Origin: Tilletia caries
Lineage: Eukaryota > Basidiomycota > Exobasidiomycetes > Tilletiales > Tilletiaceae
Assembly: GCA_032718865.1 (NCBI GenBank)
Contig: JALUTQ010000005.1
Location: 1,674,001 to 1,738,000, forward strand
Reading direction: 5' to 3'
DNA length: 64,000 nt
A program made the position numbers and the translations under genes. Positions 47,538 to 55,956 of this stretch are shown here, one piece after another; positions within the stretch are counted from its first letter, which is position 1; every line of letters begins with the position of its first letter. The notes beneath the pieces were generated by a model, which was not told where the DNA came from, ran no database searches, and worked only from the letters and a program-made list of their open reading frames with translations.

Positions 47538-48185
47538 TTAAGAAGATGCATGCCCGCGTACGTGCCGGAGAAGGAAGGGACGGAGCATCGCTTTCGTCGT
47601 TTTGATATCCAGTTCGTCGACGGCTAGGATGAGCGAGCCTTGGCGGCGGCGGCTTGTTGGGCTTAGCGGTGAGGAGGAGGCTGGGCTGTCGAGGGGGTGG
47701 TTGCTTGAGGAGAAGGTGAGGGAGAGCGGGCGGGGTCGACGGGGTGGGGCGGAGCGGTGGTTGAACATCGACTCGGAGCCGCGGTGGTGTGGGTTCGCGT
47801 GTGGGATGGTCGCCATGTCCTGATCAGCAGAGGGGGCGACGGCCCGCTCCGGATCGACGTCCTCCTCCTCCCGGACGAAAGAGAGCACATGGCTACCGCT
47901 GCCTCCACTAGAATTTGAGCAGAAGCTGTTGGGACGCGTCTTTGGTGTGCCGTCGCTGCTGGCTGCGTCTTCGTCGGCGTCGTTGCTACTGTTGTGGATG
48001 GAGAGCAGGGAACCGACGTTGTCGGTGAGTTCGTCGAGCAGGTCTTCTGTCAAGGTTCGGGCCAGCTCGGGGCTGAGGGTGGAGGAGTGGGAGCGTTTCC
48101 TGCTGAAGAATGGCATGGTGGGCTGGCTGCTTTGTGAGGTAAGATGGGAGGATTGTTGTTGTTGTTGTTGTGGGAGGGATGGCAA
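47538..48185 (-). CDS. Small Ser-rich protein of unknown function
   Basis: Uninterrupted 215-residue frame (an internal Met at 48116, MPFFSRKRSHSS, is an equally good start). It has a polyGln run, a predicted helix (LARTLTEDLLDELTDNVGSLL), an acidic middle and Ser/Pro/Arg repeats. The C-terminus reads GSLILAVDELDIKTTKAML. I do not recognise the family. Codon use and Ser/Pro composition resemble neighbouring host genes. Lies between MIS18 (convergent) and the LINE insertion. Confidence 0.5.
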   Translation of the reverse strand: MPSLPQQQQQQSSHLTSQSSQPTMPFFSRKRSHSSTLSPELARTLTEDLLDELTDNVGSLLSIHNSSNDADEDAASSDGTPKTRPNSFCSNSSGGSGSHVLSFVREEEDVDPERAVAPSADQDMATIPHANPHHRGSESMFNHRSAPPRRPRPLSLTFSSSNHPLDSPASSSPLSPTSRRRQGSLILAVDELDIKTTKAMLRPFLLRHVRGHASS

Positions 48186-48510
48186 GGGTGCGATCGCGGA
48201 AGGGAGTGAAGTGAGAGAAGGAGTGAGCGATGAAGATGGGGGCAGAAAGAAGGTCAGTGGATGCCAAATCTGGGCGTGGTCTTATAGCTTCTGCAGTCTC
48301 CCAACTTCCGTCCGTTCCAGGTTATTATGCTGTGGAGAGTGAGAGTAAGGACTAAGGAGCGTCAGCGATTCGACTGCATCTGCGGCTCCAATAGTGCGGT
48401 GCCAAGCGAAAGGGAAAAGGTCAGCTTCGCCGCCGTCTGCCTGTTCCGCAGCGCGTCCGCCCATCCCTCGCTCGCGTCTACGAGTAGCGCAGCACCATCT
48501 GATTCTGTGG
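48186..48510. promoter_or_regulatory. Upstream region of the small unknown gene, interrupted by the LINE
   Basis: Probable promoter and 5' UTR of the gene at 47538-48185. The LINE inserted about 330 bp upstream of its start, so distal promoter sequence may now lie beyond 55564. No other feature seen. Confidence 0.4.
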
Positions 48511-48528
48511 ATGCCTATGGACTGTTGT
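48511..48528. repeat. Target-site duplication of the LINE (3' side of the element)
   Basis: ATGCCTATGGACTGTTGT, identical to 55547-55564. It is followed directly by the (GTT)n tail of the element. Confidence 0.85.
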
Positions 48529-50011
48529 TGTTGTTGTTGTTGTTGTTGTTATCATTTCTGTATGGAGGCATAACGCCTATGACAGTCGGCCGGAGCCTTA
48601 CACGGAGCAACGGAAGGTGATGGAACAGAAGGGAAGGATCACGGGAAACGAGAATGCTGGAGAAAGAAAGCCCAACTGGGCGCGGCTACGAAGCGAGGGA
48701 AGTGGGAGCCACGAATAGGGTGATATCGAGACAAGGGGAGAAAAGCCGCTGGGAAGAGACACATCCTCGGATGTGGTAGAAGTGAATGATGATGCTGAAT
48801 CTGGGAAGGGGAACCTATGGTGTAGTAATCTTTGACCCGTCTAGGGAGCGATAGCGATCGGCTCGTTGATGGCAAGTTGGTGCGACTTGAACTTGCCGGT
48901 GCTGAGAAGGAACTTTGCCAGGTCATGGAAGGCTGCTGGGCTTAGGTGGTGCGGAAGCTGTGTGTCGGGCAAACCTTTCGACCGAAGCGACCGACGAAAA
49001 GCAGACCTTGCGTCTGCATATCGTCTGCATGAGATGAGGAGGTGTTGCATCGATTCCGGCACCCCGCATGTCGTGCATTCTGACGATTCCGCATGACCAA
49101 ACCGGTGAAGGTAGGTGTTGGTCCCCGCGTGCCCTGACCGTGCTTGAACAACTGCTGAGGTGCCTGCCCGAGACAGCCGAGAGAGCGCCGCGACCGTGCT
49201 GCTGCGGCTGGTCTTGCCTCGGATTCGGCGGTGGAAGCCTCCTCCTTTGCCCACCCAGTATCTGGCCATCCCTGATAGATGTTGAGTGATGCTCATTTTG
49301 ATTGCCGCCAAGCTTGCCGGTTCGGTGCTGTGTCCATCTGCCACGGCTCTGGCCGCTGCCTTTGCCAACCCATCTGCAACCTCATTTCTGACGACTCCTT
49401 CGTGGCCTGGGCACCACATTAGCTGAAAGCTGCACTCCGGGTGTCGTAAGTGGATCCTTTGAACCGCTTCGTGGATGGTGATGAGGAGGTGTTGTCCTGA
49501 AGTCCGCCTTGGTGGAGCCGACAGTGCTCGGATGGCTGCCTGGTTGTCGACACAGATGGTGATGGACCACAGATCATCATAGTCTGCTTCTGCCAGCTGT
49601 AAGGCCATCGCGATCCCTTTGAGCTCAGCCTCATAGACAGTGTGGGCCCAGGAACCTCCAATAAAGCGCGAGCTGTTGTGACAGGACCACGGGTCGTATG
49701 CTGCTGCCCCAACTCCTGCATCGACCAGAGATCCGTCGCAGAAAAAGACAGGGTTGAACGCATCGCCTTTGATGGTAGCGCACGCTGTAATGGCCTGTTC
49801 TCGTGGTTGAATGGTGGCATCGAACCGACTCTTTCATCCTGCGTCTGCTGCCAGTGGAGAAAGGTGCTCTATCGACTCGAAGGAGATTCCCATTGAGACC
49901 AGCTGGCGGAAGATGAGGGCCAGATTCGTGGTAAAGCGCTTCGTTGGGCGTCGCAGAGCTTTTCTAGCTGCGGTTGATGTCGGATTTGTGCTGCTGCCTG
50001 TGAGAAGTTTG

Positions 50012-50019
50012 GCTGCCTG
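50012..50019. repeat. Left target-site duplication of MITE copy A
   Basis: GCTGCCTG, identical to 50810-50817. Confidence 0.85.
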
Positions 50020-50809
50020 TAAGGTTGTCCCCGGAGTTGACGCGGAGCTGGGGTTTTGCGGACTCCGCACTCCTCCGACGGAGGGCTCCGCCGGAGGCGG
50101 AGCGCGGAGCTCACTTTTGAGAAACTTTTGATCTTAAAAAAGCACGGAGTCCGCTTGGAAGACTCCGCCGGAATTTGTGCGGAGGCGGAGCCCAATCCTG
50201 AGCCCACTTGCCAAAAAGTGCGGAGCGCGGAGTCGTCAAAATTGTGTGAAAATTCCGGCGGAATTTCCGCGGAATTCCGACGGAGCTATGAGGTCACGTG
50301 ATAGTTGAAAATAAGGGTCACGTGACCTCATTTTGGGTGCGCTCCGCCGGAATTCCGCAAAATTTCCGCGGAAAGTGCGGAATTTCGAGAAAATAGGCAT
50401 CCTCGAGACACCCGCAGGGGATAAAACAGGCACCATCATCCGTTGAGAGCTTCAAAAATAGCACTGGAGTCAATACCGCAACAATGTCGGATGGTGAATG
50501 TATAGCTCTGAGTGTATTAGAGTCATTCTGAGAGCAACTTATACCACCACTGCGCTCCGACGGAATTCCGCGGAATTCCGAGCTCCGCATACACGGAGCA
50601 CGGAGGAGCATTACGAAAAACGCACAGAAAAACGCGGAGCGCGGAGCTGGGATTTCAACTTTTTGTATAATTCCGTCGGAACGCGGAGCTGGTTTTTTTC
50701 CGCTCTGTCTTAGTCTGCGGAGGCGGAGCTCGCCTCAGAAAGTCAAAATTCCGGCGGAATTTGGAAGTGCGGAGGCGGAGCCCTCCGCGTTACTCCGGGG
50801 ACAACCTTA
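50020..50809. mobile_element. hAT-type MITE (copy A) inside LINE ORF2
   Basis: A 790-bp element with terminal inverted repeats TAAGGTTGTCCCCGGAGT and a perfect 8-bp duplication GCTGCCTG (50012-50019 and 50810-50817). The YARNG terminus (TAAGG) and 8-bp duplication point to hAT. The interior is dominated by CGGAG/CTCCG and GGAATTCC motifs in both orientations and includes an inverted pair of TCACGTGA palindromes (50290-50301 and 50318-50329). It encodes no protein. Very similar to copy B at 63049-63836. Confidence 0.88.
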
Positions 50810-50817
50810 GCTGCCTG
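50810..50817. repeat. Right target-site duplication of MITE copy A
   Basis: GCTGCCTG, identical to 50012-50019. Confidence 0.85.
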
Positions 50818-53652
50818 TTCCGAAACTCTGACGTCCAGGTGTGCTCGAATGGTGGTGAGGTTGGAGTCAAAGTGCAGCGCGTCCACTGGCGTGGTCCTGA
50901 AGGCACCGAGGGCGCGCCTGAGTGCCGTATTTTGGATACCTTGCAACTTTTTGACCGCCGCCCGGTTTGATTCGACCCTATGCCACACCAACGCTCCGTA
51001 TTCCATCCGAGGCACCACAACGCATCGGAATAGGCGCAGTAAGTGGGACATACCAAGGCCTTTGACCGAGTTTCCCAGTGACGATATTGCTGACGATATT
51101 GCTAGCCATGCTCCTTGTGCGCGCTGGATCGTTCTTGCGCGTTGCTCCCGGAAACGGAGCTGGTGATCTAGGATCACGCCGAGCAGCTCGACTGTTGGCT
51201 GCCATGGGATCACCTGACCATCGAAAGCCAAGTCTCGCGGTTAGGAGTTCGATTGAGTGCGGGAGAAGATGGTGAAGTGCGTCTTCTTGAGGTCCAGCAG
51301 AGTGCCGTGGGAGTCCTGCCACCATCGAGTGTGTGGTGCGACCATCTTGAGGTGCTCGTGTACCTCGCGCTCATCTCTGCCCGAAACCAACACCCCTATA
51401 TCGTCGATGTAGCCCGTCGCGTGGAAATCGGGGCCGAGCTCATCGATACGGTCGAGGAGTGGTGCATTGTAGAACAGGGACAGAAGCGGGGACAATGGCG
51501 AGCCTTGAGGGCACCCATCCTGCCGGTGTAGGGCCTGGCAAAGGTATTTGCTGATGATGTATCGGACCCATCGATTGTTGTGCCATAATTTGATGAGGTC
51601 GACCGCGTTCGCGGGTACTCCGGCCATGCGTAGATTGTGGCAGAGCCGGTCGCGACGCATGCTGGGAAACGCGGCCTTAGAGTCGAACGACAGGAACCCA
51701 CACATTCTACCTCTCCTCCACTCATCGAGGATTCGTTCCTCCATGCACACCAACGCGTCTGAGGTAGATCTTGCTGGCCGTCCGCCAAAGTGAGTGTCAG
51801 GAAGCAGGTGGTGGGTCTCAGCGAGGAAGCTCAGCCGTGCCGCGAGCGCAGAGTCCCATATCAGACCTAGCCGACTGATTAGATCGATTGGGCGCCACGA
51901 TGATGGTGCCGAGTAGTCTCCTCGGCGGGGTTTGCGGAGAACGAGGGTGTGTGCCGATTTGAACACCGGTGGATAGTGACCTAGGCGCATGCCGGCCTCC
52001 ACGATGCTGCTAAAGAGGGGAAGAATGGCATGCCAAATACGCTTGAGCACCTGCGTAATCACGCCGTGCGGATCCGCCGTCTTGGAAGCGGACATTCGCT
52101 CCAATGCTGCGGACAGGTGTTCTGGGCGGATGGCCAAATCTGGTAGTGGTGTTGGGTATGACGCCGCTTGCATGTCGGAGAGATTGGCAGGGGCGCTGGC
52201 TTGCGTGAAGGCGTGGTGGAAGGCCTGCGCCTGGTGCTCTGGGCTCGCGCATAGCCCGGTCTCCGATCGTATCGGGGGGACGTATCGGTCGAACTGTTGG
52301 CCAGCCAGCTTGTATTTGGCCGCCGTCCAGATGGTGCGATCGTCCACTGATTCCAGGAACGCGTCCCAATGCTGCGCCTTGTGGTGTTTGATGGCGTTGG
52401 TGTACACCGCACGAGCCTTCCTCCACGCTGCTGCTGCCACTGACTTGAGCGCTTCATCTGCTCCTCTGTTCGCTCGTTGCTTCTCCCGCTCCGCCTTGGC
52501 GCATGCCGCTCTCAGCGCTCCGAGTCTGCCGTCCCACCAGCGCTTCGAGCGCGGTCCCACGTCTGCTACCGGGACCACCTTCCTTATCACGGTCTGGATC
52601 GTGTCAACTAGGCCTTGTGCGGACGCTTCGAGTCGCGTTCGTTGGTCTCGGTGAGGGAGGGGAAGGGCAGCTGGGTCCGGAACGAGGGGAAGCAGGACTT
52701 GGAGAGCCCCATTGAAGTTGTTCCAGTCCACCTTATCCCATTGCTGCGACGGGCGGATCGGCGCACGGTCCTCGTGTTGACCCATCGTCTCGTGCACCAA
52801 AGCGCGGTGGTCTGAGAGATGGCTGTGTGTTCCGGCAACGTCGGTGCGGCAGGAAAACATCAAGTCTGCGCCGAGCCGGTTTGCCCACACGAGATCGATG
52901 GTGGTGGCTTTGGATTGGCCACTGATATGTTGGAAGGTCGAAACTCCCTCTTCCGAGCGGAGTTCGAGCCCATGCTTGCCTGCGATGTCGAGGAGTGTGT
53001 CGGCTCGCGGGTCTGATGAAAGGTAGTGGAGAGGATTCCACAGTTCGTGGTGGAGGTTGAAGTCGCCCAGAACGAAAATTGCGGGGTTGTCATACTCGAT
53101 CGCGACACGATCCAGGAGGGAGTCCACCGCTTCGAGGGTTCCTACGTTGTCTTTCTGGTTGTATATGTTGATAAAAATTTGGGCGGGAAGTCCCGCGACC
53201 GCAGTGATCGCAAATGCGCATACGTCGGACGAGTTTGTTGGTAGAGGGATGATTGCATTGGGAGGGAAGCGAGCGGAAGAGATGTAGGAGATGGCTCTGA
53301 GGCCTGTCCGGTCCTCTTCTGACGGCGGTTTGTCGAATATGGGTGGGATGAGTCGCCATCCTGCGTAGAACGGTGGCTGCGATGTCTGGGTAATGACATA
53401 CGGTTCTTGAAGGAAGATCATGTCGAAGCCTTCGGATGGGGCAGTATTGAATAGCGAATGAAACGCTGTCCTTCTTCTGGCGCAGTTGAGCTGGATAGAC
53501 CTGACTGCTCTGAGGGGGATGACTGTGGGCGGTGGAGATGGGGTAGGTTGGACTGGAGACGATGAGTGAGGCAATAATGTGGGAAAGAACGGAGGTGATG
53601 AGTGAGGGGGTGCCTGACAGTCATGATGCAAACGTTGTAGGGGTGGCATAAC

Positions 53653-55479
53653 TCACACTTTCGGGCGTACTGTATCGATGCTAGAGACACTGGATGTATC
53701 GTCCAAGTGCTCTCTCATGAGATGTACGCCCGCTTCAAGGGTGTGTCTTGCTTTGCGACTCGCAGGATGGTCGTCCAGTGCCTGGGCCGCTTGCCCTCGA
53801 GTAGTGTGAGTGATGCTAAAAGACGCTGAGCGTCGACGCGAAGGACCTGCACATGGGGGAGAGGGGAACGCAGCTCTGACGGATTCGTCGGCTTGCGTGG
53901 CCAAGCTGACGGAGGCGGCAGATGTTGCGTGCTGGTCTTCCCGGTTGGACTTCGGGTTCGGTACGCCAAGGTAGAACTCATAGTCCATTCCCGAGCTGGA
54001 CAGTTTTTCGAGAACGTCCTGGGTTTGTAGCTGGAACAGGTCACCTTCGGCCAGTTCCTCCTCCCTTGCGGCTTGGTAGGCGCGCTCCCTCGTGGGGCAG
54101 CGCCGATCGTTGGCGGTGTGGTGCCCGTCGCAGTTCGCGCACTTGAAGGTGAGGTGTGCGCACTCGAATGCTGTTTTGCAGCGGACTTCCGGAAGCTCCA
54201 GAGGGCAGGCGCACGAGGAGGTGGAGTGCGACCCTGCGCATCTGCCGCATTTCTGCTCCTTCTTGCAGCTTTGCGCGACGTGGCCGAACTCTTGACAGCG
54301 GTTGCACTGGTTGGGTCGACGGACCGATCGCCGCGTTTCGAGCATGCGATGATCCCAGACGACCGATGCCTTCAGAAGCTCGTTGGCGTCTGCCGCGCGA
54401 CGGAACGAGAGCAAGAGGGTCCCGTGCTTCTTGTCGTTTGGACCACCTGTCCATTTGAAGCCCGAGGAGTGGAACGAATGCGGATTCTGGTCCCAGAACT
54501 TCTGGACGTGCTCCATGTTGTCGGTGTCGAAGTCTCGAGGCATGGGGTGGACAGCTATTTCGAAATTAGCGTCTTTGAGACGAGCGTTGGGGTCGAGGGC
54601 TGGGATCCAATCTTTCTTCATCATAGAGAGAAAATTGGCCCATCCGATCGTGCCAACCGAGAGGATCCAGTCTCCGGAGGGGAGGCTTCGTGCTGCTCGC
54701 ACAATGTGCTCGATTGGGTGTTCCTTGACCTTCTCCCACGACTTCTTGGAACGCTGAGAGAGGATGGCTGCTCGGGCCTTGGTGACAACCGCTTTCGGAG
54801 AAAGCCCTTTGAACACTGGGAGCTTGAGGTTGGCGGAAGTGATTAGCATGTCGGTGGACGGGAGGCGTTGCGCGAGGGGGGCCTTGCGCTCCTTGCTCCG
54901 CTTCCGAGGCTTCACCGTCTGCCAAACACCAATGTCCCTTTCAATGTCGGGGGGGGCTGTCTTGCGGCGGAGGGGAGATGTTGGGTTTGCTGAGCTTTTC
55001 TTTGAGCTCCTGGAGGCTAGTGGTGGTGGCGGCCACATGGCCGCCACAGCATCGATTGGTGCTGTCGCTTTGTCGATTCTCGATATGATATCGTGCTCGT
55101 TCTGGTGGAGGAGAAAGGTGGAAGCGGCAAGGAGGTGTTTGACCTCGTCTGCCAAGAGGGTGATGCGTCCTGTGCGACCTGTGGCACGAGATACGTGAGA
55201 GTGTAGGGTGTTGCGGATGAAGGCCGCGCATCGGTCTGAGGTGGGTTCAATCCCCTCCAGAGCGAGCTGGGCAGCGGCTCGGACGGACCGGACAGCAGGA
55301 GGAGAAGGGCGGGTTGGAGCTGCTGCAGATGCTGTGGCCGCGGTAGCAGGCATAGTAGTTGCTCCTGAGGGGGTCGGCGCGGAGGGGTTGTCGGGTGAAG
55401 GCGGTTTGGGTACTAAGAGCGCGCGCAGCTGCGTACTTGAGTAGGTCCGGCCCTCTGTGTGTGGGATTAACTTGGACAT
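53653..55479 (-). CDS. LINE ORF1: Gag-like RNA-binding protein
   Basis: Intact 608-residue frame. The N-terminal half is Ala/Pro-rich then basic. The middle has a region (VFKGLSPKAVVTKARAAIL, HPIEHIVRAARSLPSGDWIL) typical of fungal LINE Gag proteins. Zinc knuckles follow: CNRCQEFGHVAQSC, CGRCAGSHSTSSC and CANCDGHHTANDRRC. It binds element RNA in the ribonucleoprotein (family knowledge). It ends in TGA, separated from ORF2 only by GTT and lying in the same frame, so ORF2 could be made by re-initiation or stop-codon read-through. ATG 55479 is the first start, 67 nt inside the element. Confidence 0.8.
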   Translation of the reverse strand: MSKLIPHTEGRTYSSTQLRALLVPKPPSPDNPSAPTPSGATTMPATAATASAAAPTRPSPPAVRSVRAAAQLALEGIEPTSDRCAAFIRNTLHSHVSRATGRTGRITLLADEVKHLLAASTFLLHQNEHDIISRIDKATAPIDAVAAMWPPPPLASRSSKKSSANPTSPLRRKTAPPDIERDIGVWQTVKPRKRSKERKAPLAQRLPSTDMLITSANLKLPVFKGLSPKAVVTKARAAILSQRSKKSWEKVKEHPIEHIVRAARSLPSGDWILSVGTIGWANFLSMMKKDWIPALDPNARLKDANFEIAVHPMPRDFDTDNMEHVQKFWDQNPHSFHSSGFKWTGGPNDKKHGTLLLSFRRAADANELLKASVVWDHRMLETRRSVRRPNQCNRCQEFGHVAQSCKKEQKCGRCAGSHSTSSCACPLELPEVRCKTAFECAHLTFKCANCDGHHTANDRRCPTRERAYQAAREEELAEGDLFQLQTQDVLEKLSSSGMDYEFYLGVPNPKSNREDQHATSAASVSLATQADESVRAAFPSPPCAGPSRRRSASFSITHTTRGQAAQALDDHPASRKARHTLEAGVHLMREHLDDTSSVSSIDTVRPKV

Positions 55480-55546
55480 GTTGATCCCTTTAGCGAAAGT
55501 GAGTGAGTCGGGTATCGTGACTCGTCGGTGTCTTGACCGGATGTGT

Positions 55547-55564
55547 ATGCCTATGGACTGTTGT
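55547..55564. repeat. Target-site duplication of the LINE (5' side of the element)
   Basis: ATGCCTATGGACTGTTGT, identical to 48511-48528. Confidence 0.85.
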
Positions 55565-55956
55565 GGTGGTGCCGTGGTGGCCGTGGCAGCCTGGGTGAGC
55601 TTCTGGGCGGTCGGAGTAGTGGCACTTTTGAAAATCGAAACTGGTCCAGTTTTGTCGAAATTGCAGCTAATTCCGTAAAACTGCAGGGGTCGCGAATTTT
55701 AGGCTAGCCAACCTCGACCTTCCCAAGAAGCTCTGGAAGCCAAAGCCGTCTCGCAACAACCAGCCCTGGACGCTTCCTCCAAAGTCATTGCCGCCCACGA
55801 CGCGCTCGGACTGGCCCGCCTTGCATCCCGAACGCGCTCAGACTCGAAGTACTAGCGCGCGCGTCAGGTCGGGGGATAGACACTTCCAGCTCGGCCCGGG
55901 AAGTTACCTCAGGCGCAGGCAGGCAGGACGGCAGGACAGCCTGCGCACAGACGAAG
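55565..55956 (+). promoter_or_regulatory. Upstream region of the nucleoporin gene
   Basis: Between the LINE target duplication and the nucleoporin ATG. It holds the promoter and 5' UTR. A short GGCAG repeat lies at about 55916-55938. No other feature recognised. Confidence 0.4.

Larger units (their letters stand above)
48841..53649 (-). pseudogene. LINE ORF2: endonuclease-reverse transcriptase-RNase H, interrupted
   Basis: Starts at ATG 53649, one codon after the ORF1 stop and in the same frame. The AP endonuclease has VLGDFNLHHELW, TIDLVWANR and SHLSDHRALV. The RT has WRPIDLISRLGLIWDSALAA, FLSFDSKAAFPSM, QDGCPQGSPLSPLL and GYIDDIGVLVSG, with catalytic IDD. RNase H has FFCDGSLVDAG, YEAELKGIAMAL, ICVDNQAAIRAL and NEVADGLAKA. 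A C-terminal CCHC reads CTTCGVPESMQHLLISC. Lesions: TAA at 51241-51243, TGA at 49834-49836, and a MITE at 50020-50809 between RT and RNase H. Both stops could come from single C-to-T changes. The reading frame is otherwise continuous to 48841. Confidence 0.85.
48529..55546 (-). mobile_element. LINE (APE-endonuclease, RNase H type, Tad1-like) non-LTR retrotransposon
   Basis: An element of about 7.0 kb in minus orientation, flanked by a perfect 18-bp duplication ATGCCTATGGACTGTTGT at 48511-48528 and 55547-55564. Its 3' end (low coordinates) is a (GTT)n run on the plus strand, i.e. (AAC)n on the element strand, rather than a long poly(A). It has a short 5' leader (about 67 nt), ORF1 with CCHC knuckles, and ORF2 with AP-endonuclease, RT, RNase H and a C-terminal CCHC. 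The order resembles Tad1/I-type LINEs of fungi. Both ORFs are full length, so the insertion appears complete. Two nonsense codons in ORF2 and a 790-bp MITE inactivate it. Confidence 0.85.
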
